Source of the DNA: Anthopleura xanthogrammica
Taxonomy: Eukaryota > Cnidaria > Anthozoa > Actiniaria > Actiniidae
Assembly: GCA_964019055.1 (NCBI GenBank)
Contig: OZ025221.1
Coordinates: 7,408,468 to 7,472,467, forward strand
Direction of reading: 5' to 3'
Length of the DNA: 64,000 bases
Shown here: positions 1-10,800 of the stretch, one piece after another
How positions within the stretch are numbered: position 1 is the stretch's first letter
Layout of the letters: each line of letters begins with the position of its first letter
Translations under genes and position numbers: made by a program
The notes under the pieces: generated by a model
The model's input: only the letters and a program-made list of their open reading frames with translations
What the model was told of the DNA's origin: nothing
Databases searched by the model: none

Positions 1-531
1 TGCTGGTATTTAAAAAATATCAAATTTCACAATAAAAACTGCTATAAATCAAATTATGAGTTACGTAAACAGAAATATTGGGGACAAACTATTTAAAGAT
101 TGTACATTATTTAGTCCTTACTACTACAAATACTTTTACTTAAATAAATATACCTTTTACAGGAAGTCTCGCATTTTAATATAAAATAAACTACTAAATT
201 TATTTCCTCTTTTTCGTCCTAATTGTGCAGAACGAGAGGTCAGGAGGTCATTCCGACATTGAAGTCACTTCAAATTTATTGAAGAAAAACATAAAATAAT
301 CTTATAATTCTACGCTCAAAACTTACCTAAAGAACTGGAAAGTGAAGAAGAACAAACAGACAGACCCTGCAGCCAGTGCTGGCTTTAGTCTGTTGAGGTC
401 TTGTCCCTCAAAACTTTCCATTTTTACGGAACGGAAGTCGGTGTCGTAAAGCTTTCTTCGTCCGATCCGCCATCTTGTTTTCTTGTATAATGGCCTCGCT
501 TCTGTGTTGTTGTGGGATCCAGTACTTTCAC
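1..531. other. Unassigned left flank
   Basis: No gene can be supported. A minus-strand reading frame (323-541) is open for about 70 codons and ends at a good-looking donor (CTTTAG|GTAAGT near 310). Its upstream edge runs into a MITE end, and neither a domain nor a convincing acceptor is visible. It could be an exonised fragment or a missing 3' exon of the receptor gene interrupted by the transposon on its right, since the phase at that donor would fit. The evidence is too weak to call a gene. Confidence 0.3.
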
Positions 532-702
532 TCCAGACCACGTGTCATGCTCTTGAGAATATCTTGAGAATAAGATTCTTTGTAAGATGCATCAAGAGAG
601 CATAAACATTTATGCTCTTTTGGTTGTATCCATATTCATGTGTCTTCTAATGTGCAACCGCTAAACAAAGAAATGATACTCTAGGGAATGACAAGTCTAA
701 AA
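532..702. mobile_element. MITE family A copy 1
   Basis: A short inverted-repeat element. Its left end reads AGACCACGTGTCAT and its right end GGGAATGACAAGTCTAAAAT, a decayed inverse of the left. The interior carries AATAAGATTCTTTG, GTATCCATATTCATGTGTC and AAACAAAGAAATGATACTC, which recur in the copies near 26.5, 30.6, 34.6, 46.5 and 50.3 kb. It has no coding capacity. Confidence 0.7.
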
Positions 703-1672
703 TGGATGAATAATGAATGGGAAAGAACGAACGAACGAAATGCGAACGGATGGATGGATGACAAGCTTGATAGATATATGGATGGACAAATAAATGAACG
801 ATATAATTGATGAAAAATGAAAAGAAGGAAAGAAAGAAAACCAGCAGGTATATAATCCGAACTTCTCCCTGTGTCTTTCTCTCTCTTGGAGTTCAAAACG
901 TTACTCCGTGTCATGCCAGATCCCACTGCACGTCTCTCGTCACTCAAACACAAGGCAAGGAAGTTCAGTAGGGTTTTTGAAAATTGATACTTTATTATAA
1001 ACATCTTTCGTTAATGTTGTTCATACTTATATTTGATATTTGTATTTGTTATATTATTTATTTTTTTGTTGTTGATTGCTGCTGTCGTTTGTTCTTAGCT
1101 ATTTCTTTGGCGGCTAATATATGAACTTAAAAAATAAAATTTGTCTTTCGTTATTTGCGTGATTCAATGAACCTGGGAATTCAGATGGGCAGGAGTCTAT
1201 AGCGATCGACATGTCAAACATAATCTTTAGTCGACGGCAACATGGTGGCTATGACGTCACATGCACCCTAAGAATTTAGAGTGATGACTGATATTTAGTG
1301 ATGACTGATATTTTTGCACAATTTTCATATGAATCAAAGGAAATAATTCTATCCCTGATGTAATAAATTTCAAGTTCTTTACTTCGATCACACGATCTTA
1401 TTCACACATCTTGAAGTGACCGGTCTGTATAATAATGATCATGGTGTCAGGTGATCCTGTTTGCTCACATTATCCTGTTCGGAAAAAAGATACATATTTT
1501 AATGTAAAAATCAAATGAGTGCATTTTCATTTTAATGGGGAATTTCTGGCCGCCAAAAGATGCTGTAATACACGCAACAACATAGTACCAGCGATGAAGA
1601 TATCTGCATGCAGCAACAACTGCAGTCCGCCAAGAAACTTAGGCTACAATACATATGTCACAAAATAGGGTT
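703..1672. other. Non-coding stretch left of the transposon
   Basis: Holds simple GAAC/GGAT-rich microsatellite-like sequence near 720-840 and a short direct duplication (GTGATGACTGATATTT twice near 1281-1312). No coding region, RNA gene or clear regulatory site is visible. Confidence 0.4.
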
Positions 1673-1981
1673 CCGTGGGAATTTTGTGATTAAAGCAAGC
1701 AACAAGTCTAGTTATGTTCAGGGGACCTCATTTAACAAGAAAAGTGATGTTGCCAAGTTTGCAACCTGCACGGAGCCTTTTAAGGGGGGTTTTTGGAAAA
1801 TGACGTTTTTCACTAAGCATGAAAACGAGGCTCTATATTAAAACTCGAGATATCTCTGAAGTTTGGGCCTCAAGCCTCGGGAAACTTACAGGATAAGTTA
1901 ACAATCATCTAACTGGCCAATTGGATGTCACGTGACAGTATTAGCATGAAATCGAGGCTGGCCATATAATTTCAAAAAATC
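1673..1981 (+). repeat. Left terminal inverted repeat of the transposon
   Basis: It reads from CCGTGGGAATTTTGTGATT to GGCCATATAATTTCAAAAA and matches the reverse complement of 7408-7717 almost throughout. Both arms share TTTTTGGAAAATGACGTTT and a palindromic GTCACGTGAC. A plus-strand open frame inside it (1608-1841) is a by-product and not a gene. Confidence 0.9.
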
Positions 1982-2145
1982 CTTTTTTACGAAAAAACGT
2001 TGTCCAATTATATTTTTTCTGTTGAGGAAGACTGGGTAAGAACATGCTATGCAGATGGTCAGCGGTTTCTATAATCAAATATATTGTCCGCCATGTTTTC
2101 TCTGTAGCATCTGTAAGTAGCAATGCATGACTTTTTCACGTTGAA

Positions 2146-5100
2146 ATGGCGGGCAATTCTTCACAGCAACTAGATTTAGATGCATCACTATGTGTTTTAT
2201 GCCAAGAGGTGACCGAAGAAAGATTAGTTGAGAATCCAGTGTCACACGAAAAGCTACTCGATTTTCTTAAAGATTGGAACACTTACGGCGATTCACGATT
2301 TTCTGAAGCTTGGTTCCGTTTAGAAAAGTGTACAACTCAGCAATTATTTGCTGAGCATGCATCGTGGCACAGGAAGTGTTACCAAGAGGCCACGCATGTG
2401 GGAAAGTTGAAGAGAGCAAAGGACAGATACGAGAGAGAGCAGGATGATGCTACTGTCAAGCGGAAATTAACACGATCACAGACATTGCCACTCCACAGGG
2501 ACACATGCTTCTTCTGTGAGCAGGGCTCGGGTTACCGAGAGAATCTCCATTCTGTGAGCACTAGTTCAGCAGGAAAGGCTATTCGTGCTTCTGTAGATAT
2601 TAGTGGAAATGACAAGTTACTGGTCAAGCTGTTGACAGCTATTGATGCTAATGATGCCCATGCCATAGACATCAAATATCACAACAAATGTTACACGAAA
2701 AACGTAACCAACGTGTTGAGACGTAGTTCTAGAAAAGATCCAGAACAGGATGGAACTTACATCGCTGCACAGATTGAATTTTTGGATGTAGCAGGAAGTA
2801 TTTTAAGAGAAGGGAAACCTGTTAGTATGGCAGAACTTGAGGCTATTTACTTAGACGTCATGGAGGAAAATAATGTAGAAACAACCAGCTCCTGTCGAAA
2901 AGCACTGAAGCAACTGCTAGCTGATGAGATATGCGGCATTGAATTCCACAAGCCTATACGTAAGAATGAGTCAGAACGTGTTTCTATTAAAGAAACTAGA
3001 GATGTCTCAATATTATCAATGGAGGAGAATCGGTCTATAACCAGTGATATGAAGAATCTTTACGAAGCTGCTGCAGTGTTAAGAAAGCGCATTAACAAAT
3101 GTAAGCAGTGGGAGTTTAGAGGCAAGCTAGACGACATAAACGACTCGCAATTACCGAAAGAACTCTGCTGCTTTTTCCGATGGATAATTCAAGGACCGAA
3201 GGATTTCGCATCAGGTAAGATAGTGCTCGTTTAACTTATAGTTAACAATAATAAAATCGAGGATATTATTATTGACTTTGCAGATGATAAATCCTCTGAA
3301 GTACATAAACGTGCAGTGAGCCTAGCCCAGAGTACTGTGTCGTTGACTTTGACAGAACGTCAAGTAAGGAATGTGAAGTCTGAAGTAATAAGGGTAGCAA
3401 GAGAAATGCCTCAGCAGCTTGCTGTTGGAATAGCCATTCACCAGGCCATTAGAAGCAAAGAGATAATAAATTTTCTCCATGGTTTTGGTATGTCTGTAGA
3501 ATATAACAGGATCTTGAGAGTCGAAGCTCAGATAGAAAAGGTTGTTCTGCAGCGTATGGAGCAAAATGGTGGAGTTTACCTTCCTCCAGATGTTGTTTTA
3601 GGACGACGTGTGTTCTTCGCGGCCGACAATGTCGATTTTTCAGAGGACACTCCAGATGGCAAACATACTCTTCACGGGACAGCCTTGGCAATATACCAGA
3701 AGACCCACCCTGAAGACGTGACACCGCAGCTCAGGTTGGCATTTAAATCCTTGTCATTCTCAACCTTAATTTTCTGGAAATGACAAAGTGTTTTTCTCTC
3801 TTTCAGGCTCAGTGTCAATTCACGTCAAGTGGACCGTTCCGTTAGAGAGGTACCTGAGGTAACATTGCTAGACTGCCCAAATCCCCCTAAGACCCCCAAG
3901 AGTCCTACGTACCGTTCGTTTAGCTTGTTATCGGATGAAGAGATTCCCGCTACAGTGAAAGATGTCGCTTGGTTGTTGAGTCGCAGCAGGACATGTGCTT
4001 CTGATGAGGGTGCAGCAAGTAACGATGCTACGAATCCTGAAGGTGAACCCTCTCGTAGTACTCCTGTCCCAGTTTGGTCTGGCTATAATTCTCTTATTCA
4101 CAAGGCTCAACCTGCCACAAGAATAGGATCTCCCCCACTAATTGCAGCCCCTGCGCACGAATGGAACACCATGCTCACAGTTTTGATGCAAGCGCAAGGG
4201 ATCACAGCAAAAGTAATGGGCGCCGGGCACAAGACCGTGATATCCCTTGACTTGGGTTTGTACCAGCCTGCTAAGAAGCTACAAATGGCTAGGAATGACT
4301 TGAAGAATTTAATTTTACGCCCTGGAGAGTTACATATCGTGATGGCTCAGCTGCGCACGATAGGCTGCTACATCGAGAACAGTGGCATTGACCTATGTTG
4401 GGTGGAATCCAACCTGTATGGCCCTACAACGACAAAGCAGATCATTGAAGGAAAACATGTAAAGAGGGGAGAGGCCGCACACATGGTAACTCTACAAGCC
4501 CTGTTTGCATTATACCAGAAAGCCTTCTTAGACAAGCAGGATGCGCAGATGGTGACACAAGTCGACACATTTGCAAAGCAGCTTGGGAGTGCGTGCTTAA
4601 GTGGAACCAAGGAGAAGATAATAGAAGCTAGTGCCAGAATGGAGGAAGCTATAAAGTCTCTTGATGTTATTGGCAAGATGAAAACGTTTGATGAAGAGCA
4701 CAGCCAGATTCCAGAATTCCAGATCTTCCGTCACTACATGCGTATGGTAATAGAGATGATGCTTTTCATGAGAGCTGTCCGAACCGGGGACTGGAAACTC
4801 CATCTTTCGTCGCTTACGTTGTTTACCAAGTACTTTTTCGCCAACGATCGATTGAATTACGCAAGGATGATGCCACTGTACCTAGCTGAAATGCAGATGC
4901 TAGAAGCCACAGACCCAGAAGTATACCGAGAGTTTATGGATGGTAATTGGGTCGTAAACAAAAATCCTAATGTTGCGTTTTGCGCTCTTGGAGCGGACAA
5001 TGCCCTGGAACAAATCAATCGCTCAATGAAGGTCTCAGGAGGGCTCGTAGGAATCACTTTGAATCCAAATGCTCGTACAAAGTTTTTTCTCATTGCACCA

Positions 5101-7056
5101 GAGCTTGCCCGTCTAGCAGAGGAAGCGAAAGAAATGGCTGGTAAAACATCAACAAAAGAAGGTACTCATCACCACACCCTGACAGCGTCCGTGATTTCTC
5201 GCGAAGAGAAAAATATCGAGAAGCTGATGACGACGATAGAGAATTTCACTAACCCTTTTAGTTCAGAGAGCAGCGAGCTATTCAACCTTGTCACCATGGT
5301 CGTGGTACCAAAAGACATCAAAACGGATCTTCTAGCACAAAGTGACATTGGTCAAAAGCTCTTCCAATCGTTTGTTGACGACCGAATCAAGTCGGACAAG
5401 GTCAATGTCTGGTCGCCGATGAAGAAGCAAAAGCTGACGACGTGGAAAACCATTTCCAAGAAGGTCAAGGTAGCTGTAGGTGAGGAAACCATAGAGCTAA
5501 GAGAAGATAGGAGCCTATTTGCCCGTATGCTAGTTGTATGCAAGCACCGTCCCGAGATCGACATCAAAGATGCTGTTGGCACGTACGAGTTCTCTGTTGT
5601 ACCTCGAGCAATGTTTGCAGCCGACGGAGCAATGCTTCATTGCTCAGCGAAGAGTGCCCTGATGTCCTTGCTGGAGAAAGTACCGCCGTGCCCCATCAGA
5701 GCAACAAGTGAAGATATCGAAGGCGCATCACGTCTAAGGATTTGTATTATTGATGGAATGGCTGAAGTCCAATCTCTCGACAAGCCAGAGTGGATACGCA
5801 ACTGTTCTCAGCTTGCAGATCACTTCGTCTGTCGAATTTACGAGAAATATGGCCGTGAAAGCGATGAAATCCACCTGATCTTTGATCGCTATGATCTTTC
5901 TTCATCACTGAAAGAAGCTACCCGTGTGAAGCGACAAGGAAATGAAGCTCCGATTCACTATCGTATCACTTCTTCTACTCTCATCACAAAGATACCGATG
6001 AAGAAGCTTCTTTCCCATGCAAACACAAAGAAAGATTTGGCGGAATATTTGGCAAAGAGAGCCCTTGAGCAAGCAGCAAGGAGTAGACGCCGGATAGTAG
6101 TCGCATGGGGTTGTGAGTGCAAAGGAACCCATAAGGATATGACATATCTCAAGAGCAATCATGAGGAAGCAGACACTAAGATTATTCTGCATGCGCTTGA
6201 CGCCACTATCAATGGTGCAACGGAAATCCGCATACATTCTCCAGATACGGATGTATTTATACTGGCTCTAAGGCGTTACCCAGAACTTTGCCAGAAAACG
6301 GTCTTTGTTACTGGCAAAGGACAGAACCACCGTGAGATCTTGCTACAGCCAATAGTCCATGCACTTGGTCCCGTTAAGACAGCTGCACTTCCCGCCTTCC
6401 ATGCTCTGACAGGAGCAGACAATACAGGGTCATTTGCTACTAAAGGAAAGTCCAAATGCTGGGAAGCATTTAATGAAGCAAGTGAAGAAGTGATCTCCGC
6501 CATATCATGCCTCGGGACAAGTGAACTCCCCAACGCAGAGACAGAGATTGCGATTGAGAAACTTGTCTGTCAGTTTTTCTTGCCAAAAACGGAAATCACA
6601 AGTGTCAAGGAGCTCAGATGGTGGCTTTTCAAGAAAAAACAAGCGCGGTCTGAAAAGCTACCGCCCACGTCAGCTGCCCTCAAACAGGCCATCCTTCGCG
6701 CCCACTACCAGCTGCTGGTATGGAATCATGATAACATCGCTATTGTAGAGCTACCATCACCTGGAAGGTACGGATGGACGTGGCAAAACGAGAGATGGGT
6801 ACCTGTGATGACCACACTGTCGCCGGCCCCGGATGCCATCATCCATCTGGTAAAGTGTGGATGCTCCAAGGATAGGTGCACAAACAATCGCTGCCGATGC
6901 ATGAAGGCTGGGCTAAATTGCACCGACCTTTGTGGTTGCTGTGACAGTGATGAAACTGAATGCGAGAACATGACAAGAGAAGATGATGAGGAGCTTATAG
7001 ACGAGATCTCAGACTCGGACTCTGACTCTGACGATTCAGAAAACGAAATGGCATGA
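2146..7056 (+). CDS. Transposon protein with zinc modules, FEN-like nuclease domain and CXC domain (3 exons)
   Basis: Exons 2146-3214, 3284-3734 and 3807-7056 join through TCAG|GTAAG...TTTGCAG and CTCAG|GTTGG...TTTCAG into one open frame of 1589 aa. Two Cys/His modules sit at the N-terminus: C16-x2-C19 with H75-x3-C78, and C121-x2-C124 with H179-x2-C182. The middle (roughly 800-930) has a conserved-looking stretch with D904, E908 and Q909 followed by NR and a GG-x2-GIT segment, a candidate transposase core. Residues about 1150-1385 read like the FEN1/XPG 5'-nuclease fold: IIDGM (D1156), FDRYD (D1200), HEEADTK (E1293, E1294, D1296), SPDTDV (D1320, D1322) and LTGADNTG (D1378), in the family's usual order. 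Residues 1524-1559 form one Cys-rich repeat of the tesmin/TSO1 CXC type, which binds DNA in other proteins. The tail is acidic (Asp/Ser). The start is ATG 2146, just inside the left arm. The nuclease reading is strong by motif order but unproven. Confidence 0.85.
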
Positions 7057-7197
7057 AGTGGTCATTTTAAAATTTCCCCGTGTTTAAAAAAAAAAACGAA
7101 TCACTTGTTAACGCCAGTAGTAGTACATATGTAAATAAGATAAGTAAAGAAACTTAGAAGCAACTAGAAGTCAGCAATTGCATTGTAGAAATAAGGA

Positions 7198-7203
7198 AAT
7201 AAA
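7198..7203 (+). terminator. Poly(A) signal of the transposon gene
   Basis: AATAAA lies 142 bp after the stop codon and before the right terminal repeat, so the transcript can end within the element. Confidence 0.5.
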
Positions 7204-7407
7204 ACGCAAAAGTAGATTATCAGAATTTCTCAGAATTGGGCTCCCTGTGGTTTTCAGCTTTTTTTATTGAATTAAAGTTACTTGCCCTTATTTTCTCATG
7301 GACATAGCGTAAAGTCACTTGTGGTACTCCATTCTAGGTTGCCCTTGTCAAGCCATCGCTTATAATCACATATAAAGTACAATTACACACGAAATGTTGG
7401 AATTTTT

Positions 7408-7717
7408 GGAATTTTTGAAATTATATGGCCAGCCTCGATTTCATGCTAATACTGTCACGTGACATCCAATTGGCCAGTTAGATGATTGTTAACTTATCCT
7501 GTAAGTTTCCCGAGGCTTGAGGCCCAAACTTCAGAGATATCTCGAGTTTTAATATAGAGCCTCGTTTTCATGCTTAGTGAAAAACGTCATTTTCCAAAAA
7601 CCCCCCTTAAACGGCTCCGTGCAGGTTGCAAACTTGGCAACATCACTTTTCTTGTTATTTGAGGTCCTCTGAACATAACTAGACTAGTTGCTTGCTTTAA
7701 TCATAAAATTCCCACGG
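7408..7717 (-). repeat. Right terminal inverted repeat of the transposon
   Basis: Inverted partner of the left arm. It differs by scattered substitutions (for example CCTTTTAAGG on the left against the equivalent of CCGTTTAAGG here) and ends at CCCACGG near 7717. Confidence 0.9.
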
Positions 7718-7875
7718 GATGACACATGCTCCTGCAGTCTCTTAGTCCTACATCCTTGGTGCCCTGAGTTGGACGCTAGAGCGAGAGGACGTCTCGTACC
7801 CATTTCGCTACGCCCGAAACAGGATCTAAGTTTTCTGCTTCAGGTTTGTATGATTAACCCATATCGTTGACTAAC

Positions 7876-10800
7876 CTTTCATAGAGAGGATTTTCAGATT
7901 TCATTGGTTTAGGGTCGTCTGTTTTCTTCTGTATCGTAACACTGTAAAAAAAACATGACATAAAACTGCATTAGAACCTTATTGGCATTATTTTCTTTGG
8001 GGCTCGGGGGTGGAGAAGGTGGTGACAATCCACGATTCACCATGCGCGTAGTCGTGCAAAAGTTCCTGCCAAAAACACCAGTTTTGTTCAAAAATGGCAA
8101 TTAAGTTTTTAAGTATCTTTTCACCTTTCATACAGTGGATTATCAGTTTTCATATCGTCCCTGAAAATGAAGAAATATTGTTTAAATTCTGCATTCAAGT
8201 AAAATACGTTGTCTCCGATCAAACCTATGTAGCTATTTGGATTTTCTGTTCTACAAGCAAGAAAAGTTTTAGTCGAAAATGTATAACCATTTTGCATTAG
8301 TTGTGGGTCCCATATAGAGCGGTTTTCGTATGCATGAGTGGGAAACAACACGGCTAATTCAGTCGTAGCCGTACAGTAGCCGTACCGTATCTTACCGTAG
8401 CCGTAACAACGCGTTGTGATTGGATAAATTACTAGAAGATAATAGGAAGCCATTTCAATGTTACAGCATGTCGTGCCGTGTACGTGCTGTAAGTCAGTAC
8501 CGTTGGTTTCCCACTCACACGAAAACTGCTCTAACAAAATCATGAACAATACTTACGGTGTGGCATAAATTGGATTTTTCGAATTCTCTAATGCATCTTC
8601 TTCGCCGTCGTTACTTTTTTCTTTATCTTTGCTATAAGTAAAAACCAGATGTGAACATTTGAATACGTTCCTAATGAAATTGGTGACATATGCCAACGAT
8701 ACCAAAACAGAATGAGAAGCATGTAATTTCTAAATTTCAATTCAATCATGGAACGAGGGCAACAGAATTGTTAGCCACTGGCTATCAAGTGCTATTCTCG
8801 TAAAAACAAGTACGGTAAGCATCCTGCAGAATTAGCACTACTATAAACATCTCTCTTCAATCCACGTCCCTTCTTCCCGTCGCACCCCTACAAAGGTTAG
8901 GAATTACCTGCATAGAAACACAGAACTACCATATATGGGGTTGTCACTCAGTTGTGATTCTGGGATAATCTCCACGTCTTGACCACTAAATCATTAACAA
9001 ATACAAAATAAAATAAGCCAATGGATTGGAAGTCAAAACCTGGTATCTCAGTACGCGTGTTTGTAAGAAAAAAAGGCGGGAAAACTAAGCAGGCGCGTCA
9101 AAACATGTCAATGTTAAGTGCAAAAGCCATGAAGCTTGAGAGTACTTTGTTAGAAAAAAGGCGGGAAAACTGAGCAGGCGCGTCAAAACATGTCAATGTT
9201 AAGTGCAAAAGCCTTGAAGCTTGAGAGTATTTTGTTAGAAAAAAGGCAGGAAAACTGAGCAGGCGCGTCAAAACATGTCAATGTTAAGTGCAAAAGCCTT
9301 GAAGCTTGAGAGTATTTTGTTAGAAAAAAGGCAGGAAAACTGAGCAGGCGTGTCGAAACATGAGTGAACAAAAGACATGTAGCTTGAGAGTACTTTGTTA
9401 GAAAAAGGCGGGAAAACTGAGCAGGCGTGTCGAAACATGAGTGAGCAAAAGACATGTAGCTTGAGAGTACTTTGTTAGAAAAAGGCGGGAAAACTGAGCA
9501 GGCGTGTCGAAACATGAGTGAGCAAAAGCCATGTAGCTAGACAGTACTTTGCATGCATTTCTTACTTCTACATCTTATAAAGAAAAGAAAAAAAGAATTT
9601 TATGCTTACTATAGTTTGCTTAGATTACCTGTACATGTCTATAGTATTTGAATTCCTTGAAATACGAAGACCACTGGAATCACTACTATATCTGATGGAC
9701 AGCAAACTGCGGTTAAGTTTTACTGCTTTTCCAAACCTACGAAAATAAATGTGTCATTTTAATGGACTCCATGCATGATACGCTACAACAATCTACACAG
9801 GCTTCTTGTCTTATTTTTACCTATTTTTATCATTATGACGTCAAAACTGACTAAGACCTGACGTCACATAAGTGCCTTATCTTACATGAAATTGTTTAGG
9901 AACAGAGGACTAGATGTCGTAGGTGCAAAACCCACAGAAGTAAATTTTACCGATACGGCGGCCATCTTGGATTTTATTGTTTTAAGCAAGACATCATGAG
10001 ATGTTGAGGGGGCAATTATTGGAAAATTTATAGTACAGTATGCACAGCTGTCAGTGTCTTTTTATGTAATTTAACGTTATCCGCTGAGAAGCAAGTCTAA
10101 AAACTAATTCAATTTGCTGGTAGTTGAAGCAATATGTGAAACATGAAAGCGTAAAATTATTTAAGAATGTAACCCCGCCACTCTTTGCTTTATAAATATT
10201 TCCACTTTTGCCCCCTCAGCATCCCATAATTCAAGATGGCCGCCGTATCAGTAAAAAAGGTCTATTGCAAAATCTTTGTTCCTAAATTGCTTGAACGAAC
10301 ATAAAATTATAACTATAAAAATTGGTTTTAATGAAACCTTTTCATACCTGCAATACACCAAGCATCCAGCAGCCACTAACAGACCTACAACAGTTAAGGT
10401 CACTGCAGTAGCAATGACCCATGACTTGGCTTGTGACTTTCTTTGCTCTGCTTCACCTGCAGCAGTTACCAGCAGCTTGATTGTAAAGCTTTTATTCCTT
10501 GCCACAGTTGAACCAACAGTCTTGTCTTGTGTTGTAGTTTCAGTGAGAGGAATAGTCCTTGGAGTACTAGGAATGTCAGTTGTGTTTTCTTTTGTTGTTG
10601 ATGTTGTTGGTGGTGTTGTTGTTGTTATGGTTCGTGTTGTTGTTGTGTTTCTTGTTGGCATTGTCGTTGTTGTTGTCTTTGTCGTTGTGTTTGTTGTGTT
10701 TGTTGTGTTATTGTGGATTTGTAAGTGTGAAGTTGGTAGTGCTGTAGTAGGTCCTAGAAATAAAAAAATTGGCCTTGTTGAGCTCAACTTCTAGTTTCTT

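Larger units (their letters stand above)
1673..7717 (+). mobile_element. Large TIR DNA transposon with a three-exon gene
   Basis: Two nearly identical arms of about 310 bp in inverted orientation (about 1673-1981 and 7408-7717) flank a single intact gene (2146-7056) and its poly(A) signal, which is the structure of an autonomous cut-and-paste DNA transposon. The arms differ at only a scattering of positions, so the copy looks recent. I could not fix the outermost bases or a target-site duplication: similarity ends around CCGTGGG on both sides, with weak further resemblance outside. The protein shows no signature I recognise from Tc1/mariner, hAT, piggyBac or P elements. Its paired zinc modules, a D-x3-EQ-x-NR segment and a nuclease-like C-terminus suggest an unusual or little-described superfamily. 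The element lies just beyond the last visible cytoplasmic exon of the receptor gene at 7.9-13.9 kb. Confidence 0.85.

Noticed and set aside
1608..1841. 77-codon plus-strand frame in the left transposon arm
   Set aside because: Lies in a terminal inverted repeat with no domain; its copy in the other arm is not conserved as coding.
10276..10794. 172-codon plus-strand frame rich in Val
   Set aside because: Antisense shadow of the Thr-rich stalk exon; the minus reading has matching splice sites, phase and a TM helix.
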